A stretch of DNA of 61,504 bases from CAWDMN01 sp963803155 (GCA_963803155.1 CAWDMN010000058.1:1-61504); one strand, 5' to 3'. Numbered from the stretch's first letter, positions 34,635 through 44,503 are shown. A program made the numbers and translations. The notes: a model not told the origin generated them from the letters alone.

Positions 34635-37600
34635 ATGATTCGCCTCCTAAATTGTTCCATTCTGACAATCGCCTGCATTGCCTGCTGCCATGACGCCTGG
34701 GCACAATCCGGCCAGCGGATGAATCTTGCACCCTTCGGGACGCTGTCCAGCTGGGGTCTCGATCAAAATGTCCAGCGGTTTGCAAATCTGGAGGCTGCCG
34801 CTCCCCAACAATCATCTAATCTGGGGATCGAATGGCGGGAAGAGCGCGATATTCACGAAGTCCGGGTGCGATATTCATCCGAGCCGCCTATAGGTCTCCA
34901 ATTGCAATATTGGTTTAATACTTGGCCGGATTCCGTACCGGAAATGCCAACTATTGAGGACAAGGCAGATGATCCATGGCAGGGGAAGTGGCTCACGGCA
35001 AAGGTTTCAGAACATTGTGAGGGGAGAGATTGCCGATATTCATTCCTGCCTTTAACTCCCGAAGAAAATCCTCTGGCCAAAAATCTCCCAGGGGTCATCT
35101 ATCGCCGAACCCTAAAGCTGCGGCTCCTGGCTAATCAGAACTTGCCGAGGATCGCCTCTTTTTCCGTCTATTCCGATTCGATTGAGAAGCTTCTCTCCAT
35201 TAGAATCGCTCTGGGTCAAGAAGAGCAACAGCCCTTGCGTTGGAAAGGGGCACTGGAGATTTCCAACGGTTATTTGCGGACAGTGAAACCCTGGGGATTC
35301 GAACCAGCTGATACATTCGAAGGTTCGGAGAATTGGAGTTTTACGAGTACAAAAATCCCAAAGGGATTGCTCCTGGAATTGACGGGTGCATCCCCTTCTC
35401 TTCCGGGATCTCTGGATTGCACATTGGTGACCGTTCGCGCCACGGCGGGAAGCGAGGATCGGACTTTTACCTTCAACATCGACGACTTGAAACACGGTCC
35501 GGTTTATGTTCCCGACTTTCACGCTTATATCACGGAAGCAGGCCAGCCTTCAGAGTTTCATCCGCCTCAAGGCAAAGGTCCGCGCATACGCAGCCAAATT
35601 CCCAAAGAGCCGGAACAAGCCTACCCTCGGGCCTCGCGCGAGATTCCCCCGCTCGATCCCTGGCAGAATCAGTATGGCGATCCCATTTATCTGCCACTAG
35701 CCGCGGACTCGAGCTGGCAAAAATTCGCCTTCGAATATGGAGGGAATGTTTTCATCCGCAAAGGCGGGACAAAGGCGATGGGCAAGGAGCGGGAACGGTT
35801 GCTTTGGCGGGGTGATCGGATAACCTGGAGAATCGGCACTGGGCAAAAACCATATTATCGTGAGGATAGAAAGGCTGCCGTCTCCCTCCTGGATGGGTAT
35901 CTGCCCGTAGTGACGCAGCGGTGGGAAAATGACGGATTGCGGTATCAAGAGGAAGCCTTCACCACGCTTTTGCGCGGCCCGCTGGCTCCCGGAGACTCAG
36001 GCCGAGACGAGCAAACTCCGGCCATCATGATGATCCGGTTGACCGCTGAAAATCCCGGCTCCTTGGAACGGAATGCCCATGTCTGGCTGAACACCAAGCC
36101 GGAAGAGCAATTGCGCATTTCGGGTCATCAAATACAGGCGAATGGCAATGCGGATGGGGAGTATGAAACGGCGCGTTGCCGCGCGATGTTTGATCTAGAG
36201 AAAGCCGCTGCCCCCACCATCGAAACCTTGCCTGGCAGCAAATCTTCCGAGGGTGTACATTTTTCATTTCCTGTTCCTGCCGGTTCTTCTCATTCCATTA
36301 TTCTCAAACTGCCCTTTGTTTCAGATCTAGCCACCGCAGATTTTGTGGAACTCGGACAACTGGATTACGGCGCGCAGCGCAGCCGTGTTGCTGCCTATTG
36401 GAAAGACAAAGTTAATGCTTCAGCCCGGATTGCCACGCCCGAGCCTAGGTTCGATCTTTTGCATAAAGCTGTCCTGTGGCATATCCGTATGAGCGCCACA
36501 AAAGATCCTTCCACTGGCCTCTTTATGGTTCCTGCCGCCAGTTATGACTATCAAGTCTATGCCAATGAAAGCTGTTTCCAGATCCTGATGCTCGACTCGC
36601 TCGGAGATCATGACACCGCGGCCGCTTACCTGGAAACGCTTTTGCGATTGCAGGGAAGCAAAAACTTTCCGGGGCTTCATCGCGGTTTGGAAGAGGCAAT
36701 ATTTCACGGGGCGCGGATTAGCAATGAGTACGATTACACGGCCTACAATTACGGGCTAGACCATCCAACCGTGCTCTGGACTCTTGGGGAACACTACCTC
36801 TACACACGCGACAGGGAATGGCTTCTTCACGCCTGGCCTCACATGGAGAAAGCCATTGCCTGGATCTTGAAGCAGCGCGGATCCACCCAGCAGACGGATA
36901 CCAACGGCAAAAAATTGCCTGGATATGGATTGCTGCCTGCAGCGCACCTGGAAGACAACTCGGATTGGGCCCAATGGTTTTCGATCAACAGTTATGCCTG
37001 GGCGGGCCTGGATCGAACCGCCAAGGCGCTCGAAGACATCGGGCATCCGGAGGCAGAGCGGATACGCCAGGAGGCGGATGCTTATCGCCTCGATTTGCGA
37101 GAAGCAGTTCTGCGTTCCGCCCGGGAAGCTCCCTTGACCCAATTGCGCGACGGCAGTTACGTGCCTTATATCCCGGTCGATCCCGCCCAGCGGTTTCGCC
37201 GCTTCGGCCCATTGCGGGCCGCTTACTATACGCGGTACGGGAAACCGGGAATGCCGATGCTGCGCCTCTCCGCAACGCGCGAGGTCCTCTACGGTCCGAT
37301 CATCCTCCTCAACATGGGCGTGTTTGGCGCTGAAGAGCCCCTCGCAGACTGGATCCTCGATGATTGGGAAGACAACATCACGCTGACCAGCGGGCTGGGG
37401 ATGAATGTTCACGGACCCACCGATGACCGCTTCTGGTTCAGCCAGGGAGGAATGGTGTTTCAATCCAACCTGCAAAATCCAATCCTGGTCTACCTGAAAC
37501 GCCACGAAATCCCGGCGGCCATTCGCAGCCTTTATAATAATTTCACGGCTTGCTTCTATCCCGATGCCAACGCGTTTACCGAAGAGTACCGCGAATGGCG

Positions 37601-38009
37601 GCATGCGAGCGGGCCTTTCTACAAAAGTCCTGACGAGGCCCGGTTCATCAACCGGATCCGGGATGCCCTGGCGCTCGAACAGGGGGATACGCTATACCTG
37701 GCCGGCGGCGCGCCACGGCGTTGGCTGGAGTCGCGGGATGGAATTCGCGTCGACCATCTTGCCACCTATTTCGGACCTTTAAGCTACAGTATCCGCGCTG
37801 GATCCGAGGCTGGGACCATCGAGGCTTCCGTACAGCTGCCGTCGCGGAATCCCGCTAAAACGGTGTGGCTGGTGGTTCGCACGCCATCGGGACACATCCA
37901 TGACGTGACAATCAATGGCCATCCCTGGAACAAAATCGACAAAGATCTTGAAGCGATCGAATTGCCGAGGGAGATTCCAAACCAGGAGATTATCATTCGC
38001 GAGCATTGA
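34635..38009 (+). CDS. Large secreted six-hairpin glycosidase-like protein
   Basis: The 1124-residue protein has a signal peptide (about 1-23, ending DAWAQ). The first 350 residues look like beta-sandwich modules. From about residue 610 a run of paired helices with aromatic and acidic clusters (AVLWHIRMSATKDPSTG, YANESCFQILMLDSLGDHD, ISNEYDYTAYNYGLDHP, LWTLGEHYLYTRDREWL) resembles the (alpha/alpha)6 barrel of rhamnosidase and glucoamylase-type enzymes. The C-terminus returns to beta strands (VTINGHPWNKID). A family cannot be named with confidence. It sits upstream of a sodium:solute symporter, consistent with breakdown of a complex glycan followed by uptake. Confidence 0.7.
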   Translation: MIRLLNCSILTIACIACCHDAWAQSGQRMNLAPFGTLSSWGLDQNVQRFANLEAAAPQQSSNLGIEWREERDIHEVRVRYSSEPPIGLQLQYWFNTWPDSVPEMPTIEDKADDPWQGKWLTAKVSEHCEGRDCRYSFLPLTPEENPLAKNLPGVIYRRTLKLRLLANQNLPRIASFSVYSDSIEKLLSIRIALGQEEQQPLRWKGALEISNGYLRTVKPWGFEPADTFEGSENWSFTSTKIPKGLLLELTGASPSLPGSLDCTLVTVRATAGSEDRTFTFNIDDLKHGPVYVPDFHAYITEAGQPSEFHPPQGKGPRIRSQIPKEPEQAYPRASREIPPLDPWQNQYGDPIYLPLAADSSWQKFAFEYGGNVFIRKGGTKAMGKERERLLWRGDRITWRIGTGQKPYYREDRKAAVSLLDGYLPVVTQRWENDGLRYQEEAFTTLLRGPLAPGDSGRDEQTPAIMMIRLTAENPGSLERNAHVWLNTKPEEQLRISGHQIQANGNADGEYETARCRAMFDLEKAAAPTIETLPGSKSSEGVHFSFPVPAGSSHSIILKLPFVSDLATADFVELGQLDYGAQRSRVAAYWKDKVNASARIATPEPRFDLLHKAVLWHIRMSATKDPSTGLFMVPAASYDYQVYANESCFQILMLDSLGDHDTAAAYLETLLRLQGSKNFPGLHRGLEEAIFHGARISNEYDYTAYNYGLDHPTVLWTLGEHYLYTRDREWLLHAWPHMEKAIAWILKQRGSTQQTDTNGKKLPGYGLLPAAHLEDNSDWAQWFSINSYAWAGLDRTAKALEDIGHPEAERIRQEADAYRLDLREAVLRSAREAPLTQLRDGSYVPYIPVDPAQRFRRFGPLRAAYYTRYGKPGMPMLRLSATREVLYGPIILLNMGVFGAEEPLADWILDDWEDNITLTSGLGMNVHGPTDDRFWFSQGGMVFQSNLQNPILVYLKRHEIPAAIRSLYNNFTACFYPDANAFTEEYREWRHASGPFYKSPDEARFINRIRDALALEQGDTLYLAGGAPRRWLESRDGIRVDHLATYFGPLSYSIRAGSEAGTIEASVQLPSRNPAKTVWLVVRTPSGHIHDVTINGHPWNKIDKDLEAIELPREIPNQEIIIREH

Positions 38010-38569
38010 AAGCTTCAGCTTCCAGATTTTGCCCCCATTCATGGATTCCGTTGGAGGGCGGTCTCCTGAAGCGCCTTGCGCGTGAAATATTTCCTATTCT
38101 GAGTTCTTTCTGTGCCGACGCACTTGTCGATTTGCCTGATGAATCCTTTGCGGAGCGGGTACTCCCGCTCACGAAACTCCGGCCTACACACGGTCATTCC
38201 CTCCCCCCTTGGAGAATCCCAGCTCATTGGTTTGATTATCCCATCAAGTGCAGTTCCCTGCTTCAACCGATAAAGCCTCAATAGACAAGAAAACGAAAAT
38301 ATCAACAATGAATGGATGGTCGTTTGTGCTATGATTTTGCCGTTGTATTCATCAAAACCGCGATTTCGAATCTGCAAGTGAAATCCACTTCCTGAAAATC
38401 GCGAGAGGGATTTTTCCGCTGAATCTGTCACTCGAGAAAAATTTCCTGCATGTGAAGAATTTCCTCCATCGGGATCGCTCCCGGAAGAAAAAAATCAAGC
38501 CGTAGATTGTGGTTCGTTTTTCAGAGAATTCTAAGTCGGTTTTTGCAACGGCGGACAGGAGCAGTCAGC
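38010..38569. other. Intergenic stretch, one small hairpin
   Basis: About 560 bases before the symporter with no gene I can support. GAGCGGG-TACT-CCCGCTC at 38153-38170 is a 7-bp hairpin. The symporter promoter is probably within the last 150 bases, which are more AT-rich. Confidence 0.45.
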
Positions 38570-40087
38570 ATGAATTTTGCGGCGGTGGATTGGGTCATCG
38601 TAGTCTTGTATCTGGCAGCTTCCCTAGGGATTGGGATTATGGGAAAGAAGTATATCGGCAATATCTCCCACTATCTGGTGGCAGGTCGAGAACTGGGGCT
38701 TTATGTGGGAATTGCAACTTTGGCCGCGACGGAAATCGGCACCATCACCTTCATGTATTATGCTCAGCTGGGATATACCGCTGGTTTCGCCGCATTTGCC
38801 ACGGCCGCCATCGCCGGCTTGGTTATGATCTTCGTCGGACGGACGGGGCTGATCATCAATCGTTTCCGGCAGATGAAGTTGATGACCATCCCGGAGTTCT
38901 TCGAAGTCCGCTATAGCCGAGGGCTTCGCGTGGTGACCGGGATACTGGTGGCGTTGGGGGGAATTCTGAACATGGGAATTTTCCTCAAGGTGGAGGGCCA
39001 GTTTCTCACCATCGTGAGCGGCATCGATGCCAGTTACCTGGTAGCCGTCATGACGGCAATTCTGCTTTTGGAGCTGGTTTACACGGTGCTGGGCGGAATG
39101 GTTTCGGTGGTCATCACCGATTTCATCCAATATGCCCTGCTTTCCATCGCCACCATATTGGTTTCAATTTACGCGGTGTACCATGCGGGGTGGCATAATA
39201 TCGTCGAGAAGGTTACCACCACTATGGGAGCCGGTGGTTTTGATCCATTCACAAACCCGAAGTTTGGCTGGACCTTCCTGGTCTGGCAGGTCCTGGTCTG
39301 GCTGGGCGTTCATACCTGTTGGCAAACCACGGCGATGCGGATGTTTTCCACCAAGAGTCCGGAGATCTCCAAAAAGGTGATGACCTGGACCGGCTTCATT
39401 TTCCTGGGTCGCGGAATGCTGCCAATGCTCTGGGGAATAGCCGCCTTAACTCTCTACGGAACTGGCCCGCTGGACAATGGGATTCCGTCGCCAGTCGTCA
39501 ACGGACACGTGCTTCCGCCGATCGAAGCCATGCCCGCCATGCTGGCGCAGATCCTAGGCCCAGGGGTGCGCGGCATCGTAGTGGCCGGCATGCTGGCCGC
39601 CACCATGTCCGTCAACAGCTCCTATTTGTTGGGGTGGAGTTCCATCATTTCGCAGGACATCATCCTGCCCTTGCGCCGTCTGACCAATAAGGGGGAATTA
39701 AGTTCCCGCCAGCAAATACTGGTCAATCGGCTTGCCAACCTGTTTGTCAGCCTCTTTGTTATGTACTGGGGACTGTATTATCCGCTCAAGGGCAACGTTT
39801 ACATGTACCTGAATATCACGGCCACCATTTTCCTCGCGGGGGCTTTTATTTGTGCGGTGGGAGGCCTGTACTGGAAACACGCCAACACCGCGGGAGGCTA
39901 CTCCTCCATGATTCTCGGGGCCCTCGGAGCAGTCGTTCCCTACTTTTTCCTGCACTGGAATGAAAACTTGACGGGCTTTATGGCCTTCGGATTGGCCGCC
40001 GTGGGATTCATCGCCGGTTCGCTCTTGGGGAAAAAAGACTCAAAGCGTGATGGAGCGCTCCGGATGGAGACAGCGCTCAAATCTTAG
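38570..40087 (+). CDS. Sodium:solute symporter family transporter
   Basis: The 505-residue inner membrane protein has about 13 hydrophobic segments. The first is DWVIVVLYLAASLGIGI, and the family stretch HYLVAGRELGLYVGIATLAA follows. The conserved central region GVRGIVVAGMLAATMSVNSSYL, with serines of the sodium site, is present. It should import a sugar, amino acid or organic acid with sodium; the neighbours favour a sugar or uronate. The start at 38570 has a CAGGAG ribosome site about 8 bases upstream, while the open frame extends upstream to 38507. A 48-residue membrane protein follows. Confidence 0.93.
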   Translation: MNFAAVDWVIVVLYLAASLGIGIMGKKYIGNISHYLVAGRELGLYVGIATLAATEIGTITFMYYAQLGYTAGFAAFATAAIAGLVMIFVGRTGLIINRFRQMKLMTIPEFFEVRYSRGLRVVTGILVALGGILNMGIFLKVEGQFLTIVSGIDASYLVAVMTAILLLELVYTVLGGMVSVVITDFIQYALLSIATILVSIYAVYHAGWHNIVEKVTTTMGAGGFDPFTNPKFGWTFLVWQVLVWLGVHTCWQTTAMRMFSTKSPEISKKVMTWTGFIFLGRGMLPMLWGIAALTLYGTGPLDNGIPSPVVNGHVLPPIEAMPAMLAQILGPGVRGIVVAGMLAATMSVNSSYLLGWSSIISQDIILPLRRLTNKGELSSRQQILVNRLANLFVSLFVMYWGLYYPLKGNVYMYLNITATIFLAGAFICAVGGLYWKHANTAGGYSSMILGALGAVVPYFFLHWNENLTGFMAFGLAAVGFIAGSLLGKKDSKRDGALRMETALKS

Positions 40088-40211
40088 GCAACACCTGAGC
40101 TTTGAAAATAACGGATTGAGAGACAAAGATTTTTTCCCGTGAAGCATTGTTTAATTCCCATGGGACATGTTCAGAATCTCCCTTGGGCGGAAAGATTTTA
40201 AGGGAGCCATT

Positions 40212-40358
40212 ATGTACTTCTGGCAGTGGTTTTGGATGTTGAGCCTGCTGATTGCAGGTTCCTGCTTTTTCATCATCACCGTAATTGTCGTTATTAAAGG
40301 GTTCAATGATTTGCGAGTCATGTTCAGCAAACTCATGGAACAACATGACAAATCTTAG
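40212..40358 (+). CDS. 48-residue single-helix membrane protein
   Basis: The small protein MYFWQWFWM... has one long hydrophobic helix (about residues 4-30) and a basic, amphipathic tail ending MEQHDKS. An AAGGGAG ribosome site lies 7-8 bases before the ATG, better than for the longer frame from 40167. It follows the symporter stop by 124 bases on the same strand. Some sodium:solute symporters need a small membrane partner, so an accessory role is possible, but I do not recognise a family. Confidence 0.6.
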   Translation: MYFWQWFWMLSLLIAGSCFFIITVIVVIKGFNDLRVMFSKLMEQHDKS

Positions 40359-40454
40359 GGGCAATAGGTATTTGTGCTAAACGGACTGACCATGCCAGGC
40401 CAAAAGCACAGTGCCAAGTGATTCAGCGGTGGATCAGACCATTCGTTGCTTGCT

Positions 40455-40614
40455 TTCTAAGTAGCCGCGCATGCCAGCGCGGCTAGCTCAACAAGAAGAT
40501 GAAAACAAGGTGGGACGCGCGATCCTTCGCGCGTCGCTTGGCTAACCTCGCCTGCTGAGCCAGCGTGCACGGAGTGCCCGCTCCACCTTTGTCCAAATTT
40601 GATTTTCTGAGGAG
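40455..40614 (-). repeat. Composite repeat, inverted relative to 32978-33135 (repeat A copy 4)
   Basis: Reading the minus strand gives CTCCTCAGAAAATC, the GGTGGAGCGGGCACTCCGTG insert, GACGCGCGAAGGATCGCGCG, then the TTTTCATCTTCTTGTTGAGC arm and the CCGCGCTGGCAT core. It is the inverted partner of the composite at 33 kb; together they flank about 7.3 kb. The remaining bases from 40359 to 40454 hold no gene. Confidence 0.8.
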
Positions 40615-40697
40615 ACTTGGCTGGCTTCACATTGCGCGAAGGTTTCCGCGATCACCCGATGAGTTTTGCCGGAAAAAATTTATATGGAGGCTGGAAA

Positions 40698-41792
40698 ATG
40701 TCATCATCATCAGAATCTTCATCCAGACGGCAGTTTCTGCAAACTTCCGCCGCGGCGCTGGCTTGTGCCGCCACTCCCAACACCGGCTCGCTGGCCGGGG
40801 GTGGGGTCTCCGGACTTTCCGCCAAAAAATTCGCACTCCAACAGGAAAAGCGCCGGAAAGATTTATGGGGGTTGCTGGGCGATCTTCCCTGGCAGCATAC
40901 GCCCGGACCCGCCAAGCTATTAAAAACTGAAAAGCACGATGGCTACACGCTGGAGCGCCTGCTGCTTGACTTGAACGGGATGGAACCCGTCCCCGCCATT
41001 CTCTTAATTCCGGACAAGCGTCAGGCTTCGGCCCCCGGCCTGTTGTACATCCACTGGCACGGCGGGATGTATGACCTCGGCAAGGAACAACTGTTGCGGG
41101 GGGTGGACGCTCAACCGCCCTATGCGCCGGTGTGCGTGGAAAAAGGTTTGGTCACCCTGGCGATCGATAGCTGGTGTTTTGGCGAGCGCAAACATGAAAC
41201 GAACGGACACACCGGGGAAGAGGATGCCTTTAAATTGATGCTGTGGAAAGGGCGTGTTCTTTTCGGCATGATGATGTTGGATGAGGCTCGGGCTTTGGAT
41301 TACCTCGCCAGCCGCCCGGAAGTGGACCCTCGCCGGCTGGGAGTCATGGGGATGTCCATGGGCGCCACCAAAGCCTGGTGGCTGGCGGCGCTCGATCCTC
41401 GCGTCAAGCTCTGCCTCGATGTCTGCTGTCTGACTGATTATGAGGAATTGATCAAAGCCCAGGGACTCAGTCTGCATGGGATTTACTATTATGTGCCTTC
41501 CCTGCTCAAATATTTTCAAACTTCCCAAATCAATGAATTGATCGTGCCGCGGCCGCGGTTGAGCGTGAATGGACGCCGGGACCTCTTGACTCCGCCGGCC
41601 GGCGTCGAAAAGGTTCGCGAGGACCTGCTCCCTTTCTATAAGAAGTATGGCAAAGAAGCAGATTGCCGAATTGAATTGTTCGACTGCGAACATGTGGAAT
41701 TGCCGGAAATGCGCAAGCTCATCTGTGAATGGATGGACCGTCATCTGGCCGGAAGGCCCGCTTCGCCCGCGAGAATCAAGCGGGAATCCTAA
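40698..41792 (+). CDS. Tat-exported alpha/beta hydrolase (esterase-like)
   Basis: The 364-residue protein starts with a Tat signal (SSRRQFLQTSAAALACAATP). The hydrolase fold has the oxyanion-side segment YIHWHGG near residue 118, the nucleophile elbow GMSMGATKAWW, and a C-terminal His in FDCEHVELPEM. It resembles acetyl xylan esterase or dienelactone-hydrolase-like enzymes found in carbohydrate loci. A GGAGG ribosome site lies about 8 bases before this ATG, so I reject the longer frame from 40617, which starts inside the repeat. Deacetylation of a plant glycan is a reasonable guess. Confidence 0.83.
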   Translation: MSSSSESSSRRQFLQTSAAALACAATPNTGSLAGGGVSGLSAKKFALQQEKRRKDLWGLLGDLPWQHTPGPAKLLKTEKHDGYTLERLLLDLNGMEPVPAILLIPDKRQASAPGLLYIHWHGGMYDLGKEQLLRGVDAQPPYAPVCVEKGLVTLAIDSWCFGERKHETNGHTGEEDAFKLMLWKGRVLFGMMMLDEARALDYLASRPEVDPRRLGVMGMSMGATKAWWLAALDPRVKLCLDVCCLTDYEELIKAQGLSLHGIYYYVPSLLKYFQTSQINELIVPRPRLSVNGRRDLLTPPAGVEKVREDLLPFYKKYGKEADCRIELFDCEHVELPEMRKLICEWMDRHLAGRPASPARIKRES

Positions 41793-42008
41793 GGAGAGTC
41801 CATATACGAAGTTGAAAAATTCCTCTGGAAGGATGAGCTAGCGTATAAGCACGCAATCCCTCGATATCTGGACTATATGCCAAGACTCTAAATATGTGCA
41901 TTGGCAAAAGCTGAAAACCAATCTGTTGCCTAACCATTTTTATTCTATCTCCGTGTCTCGGAGCCAGTGGTTTTTTTGGTTTGGCTTTGCCATGTTAGGT
42001 TCGCTGCC

Positions 42009-43070
42009 ATGACATCCAAAGAACGAGTGCTGGCCGCCATTCGGCATCAAGTCGCCGATCGAACAGCGATCACCTTTGATGCCGAGAAGGAAGTATATGC
42101 GGCCCTCTACCATCATCTCGGGTTGAACAGCAAGGAAGAGCTTTTCGACCGGCTGCACGTGGACACCTGGATGATCCTTCCGGGCAACTTCATTTATCCC
42201 CTCGCCGAAGAATCCAAGCTGGAAAAGACCAGCATCTGGGGACACAAGACCCGCGTCACTCCCTATTCCGGCGGCAAGTATGATGAGTTGATTTTCAGTC
42301 CCCTGGCGGGAAGGGACCAGATCGCCGATATCAAGTCTCACGCTTGGCCTTCCCCCGGCATCCTGGACTTCTCTCATTTTTCCCGCGAAGCCACGGCCCA
42401 CAGGGATCGCGCCATCATCGGCGTCTTTACTTGGGGCGCTTACTTTATTGCGTCCTTTGTGCGAGGGATCGAAAACCTGTTGATGGATTTCGTGCTCCAC
42501 AAAAAATATGCCGAGCATCTGATCCAGACCATTGCTGAAATTTCGCTGGCGGCTTTGAATCGTCTGCTGGAATCGCAAGGCAAGGGGATCGACATTATCT
42601 ATATGGCGGACGATTATTGTTCGCAAAATGGACCGCTTTTTGGCCCTGAAACGTTTAGGGAATTTGTGGTCCCCTACCTGCGCAAAATGGTTGAAGTCAC
42701 TCATCGCCACGACAAGAAATTCCTGCTCCACTGTTGCGGCGCCGTGCGTCCGCTTTTGCCGATGATCATCGAGGCCAGAGTTGACATGCTGGAACCGGTG
42801 CAGATCCGTGCTCGTGGCATGGACCCGGCGGGTCTGAAGAGGGATTTTGGCAAGGACCTTTGCTTTTATGGGGGCATGGACCTGCAACAGGTCCTCTGCA
42901 AGGGAAGCCCACAAGAAGTTGCCGATGAAGTCAAACGGCTCATCGATATTCTGGGGGAAAATGGCGGTTATATTCTCGGGCCGGGGCACACTTATATCCA
43001 AGTGGATGCCCCACTCGAAAACATCCTGCAAATGTACGACGCCGCCAATACTCACCATCGACGGAATTAA
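42009..43070 (+). CDS. Uroporphyrinogen decarboxylase-like protein
   Basis: The 353-residue protein has the UroD barrel pattern: MTSKERVLAAIRHQVADR at the start, IIYMADDYCSQNGPLFGPETF near the middle, HCCGAVRPLLPMIIEA, and CFYGGMDLQQVLCKG and GYILGPGHTY towards the end. It lacks the RQAGRY signature of true heme-pathway UroD near the N-terminus. The MtaA/CmuA branch of this superfamily transfers methyl groups and uses zinc with His and Cys ligands, consistent with HCCG. Such genes are often found beside glycan-degradation genes. The substrate is unknown. Confidence 0.85.
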   Translation: MTSKERVLAAIRHQVADRTAITFDAEKEVYAALYHHLGLNSKEELFDRLHVDTWMILPGNFIYPLAEESKLEKTSIWGHKTRVTPYSGGKYDELIFSPLAGRDQIADIKSHAWPSPGILDFSHFSREATAHRDRAIIGVFTWGAYFIASFVRGIENLLMDFVLHKKYAEHLIQTIAEISLAALNRLLESQGKGIDIIYMADDYCSQNGPLFGPETFREFVVPYLRKMVEVTHRHDKKFLLHCCGAVRPLLPMIIEARVDMLEPVQIRARGMDPAGLKRDFGKDLCFYGGMDLQQVLCKGSPQEVADEVKRLIDILGENGGYILGPGHTYIQVDAPLENILQMYDAANTHHRRN

Positions 43071-43174
43071 TGAACACCTGCCCGCTGGAAGCAAAGTGGC
43101 GTGAATCCAGCTTCTTGGTTAAGCTTGGATGAAAATTTTTCATGGAACGATTTTTGTTCTAATCAGGAAAGAAT

Positions 43175-44503
43175 ATGTTGCGAAAATCTATGCCGCTCTA
43201 TTTGCTGATCACATGGATGACTTTGATGGTGTCGCTGACCCTATGCGACGTTCGCGAGAAGGGACTGGTGCCACTCAAAGTCAGTGACAATGGCCGTTAT
43301 TTTGTGGATGCGAAGGGGAAGCCTTTTTTTTGGCAGGGAGACACCGAATGGGAACTCTTTCATCTTTTTTCGGTTTCCGATGCCACAGCGCTCTTGCAGA
43401 AACGGCGAGCCCAAGGTTTTACCGTAATTCAAGTCATGATGACGGGCGTTTTCCCCGAATGGGGCGCCTCGATGGGGATGAAGGCCTGGGAGGACTTGCC
43501 CGCCTGGTTGCGGGATAATCCGCTCACGCCCAATGAAGAATATTTCAAACGAGCGGATCAAATCATCGCGGCGGCGGAAGAATGCAACATGGTGCTTGCG
43601 ATCGGCATTTACCACGCAAGAGACGTCGATAACGGCAGAATAAACGTCCAAAACGTGAAGCCTTGGGCCAAATGGCTGGCCCAGCGGTATAAGAAGACCA
43701 AGAATGTCATCTGGAGTATGTATCCGCATGCCCATCCCTCCTCCGAACCCGTGATCCGGGCAGCCGTACAGGGAGTGTTGGAAGGCGACGGCGGGGCCCA
43801 TTTGATTACCATGCATCCGGATCCATCGCCCACTTCATCGAGCTTCATGCATGCGGAGTCGTGGCTTTCTTTCAACACACTACAAACTTGGAGCAGTGAC
43901 TTCTTGAATTATGAAATGGTGACTTCCGATTATGCCCGGACGCCCGCAAAACCGACGGTCGACGGCGAAGCCCGGTACGAAGAAGAGGATGGGACCACAC
44001 CTTTGCAGGTGCGCCGCGGCGCCTATTGGTCTTGTCTTGCCGGTGGCTTTTACTCGTATGGCCATCGAGACAATTGGAAGTCCCCCCGGACGTGGAAGAA
44101 TTGGTGCGAAACTCCTGGAGCCTTGCAGATGAGCGTGCTGGGTAGCATTTTCAGATCCATTTCATGGTGGAAGCTTGTGCCAGACCCATCGATCTTGGTG
44201 GCTCCCATCCAAGGGGATGTCGCGGCCCGTTCCGCGGATGGAGATTGGATACTGGCTTACTTGACGGGTGATGCCCCGGCGACTCTCAAAATGCGGAGTA
44301 TTACAGCTTCGGATCGGGCCATGGGCTGGTGGATCGATCCACTCACCGGCGCCAGAACAGAGGCGGGAACGTTTTCAACTTCAGAAGATCGCGCTTTCTC
44401 GCTCCCCGCGGGTTGGCCGGATGCGGTCTTGCTTATCGAGAAAGGCGCAGAGCGGGCGCCTGTAAACACGGCCGCTCCGCGCACACTCACTCGGCACAAA
44501 TGA
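43175..44503 (+). CDS. Secreted DUF4038 glycosidase (GH140/apiosidase-like)
   Basis: The 442-residue protein has a signal peptide (about 1-25). KPFFWQGDTEWELFHLFS and RRAQGFTVIQVMMTGVFPEWG are the start of a DUF4038 barrel, the family that includes the GH140 apiosidase. RNP-like WKLVPDPSILVAP in the last third begins a C-terminal beta domain of the Collagen_bind_2 type. It probably cuts a plant glycan side chain after export. The downstream neighbour on the opposite strand is a beta-helix protein; the upstream neighbour is the UroD-like gene. Confidence 0.84.
   Translation: MLRKSMPLYLLITWMTLMVSLTLCDVREKGLVPLKVSDNGRYFVDAKGKPFFWQGDTEWELFHLFSVSDATALLQKRRAQGFTVIQVMMTGVFPEWGASMGMKAWEDLPAWLRDNPLTPNEEYFKRADQIIAAAEECNMVLAIGIYHARDVDNGRINVQNVKPWAKWLAQRYKKTKNVIWSMYPHAHPSSEPVIRAAVQGVLEGDGGAHLITMHPDPSPTSSSFMHAESWLSFNTLQTWSSDFLNYEMVTSDYARTPAKPTVDGEARYEEEDGTTPLQVRRGAYWSCLAGGFYSYGHRDNWKSPRTWKNWCETPGALQMSVLGSIFRSISWWKLVPDPSILVAPIQGDVAARSADGDWILAYLTGDAPATLKMRSITASDRAMGWWIDPLTGARTEAGTFSTSEDRAFSLPAGWPDAVLLIEKGAERAPVNTAAPRTLTRHK

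Noticed and set aside
35285..35310. tRNA T-arm-like GGATTCGAACC
   Set aside because: It is inside the coding frame of the 1124-residue protein and has no acceptor or anticodon stems around it.
40565..40697. Upstream start for the esterase or a separate plus-strand gene
   Set aside because: The sequence is the composite repeat also present at 33 kb; the Tat signal and ribosome site support 40698.
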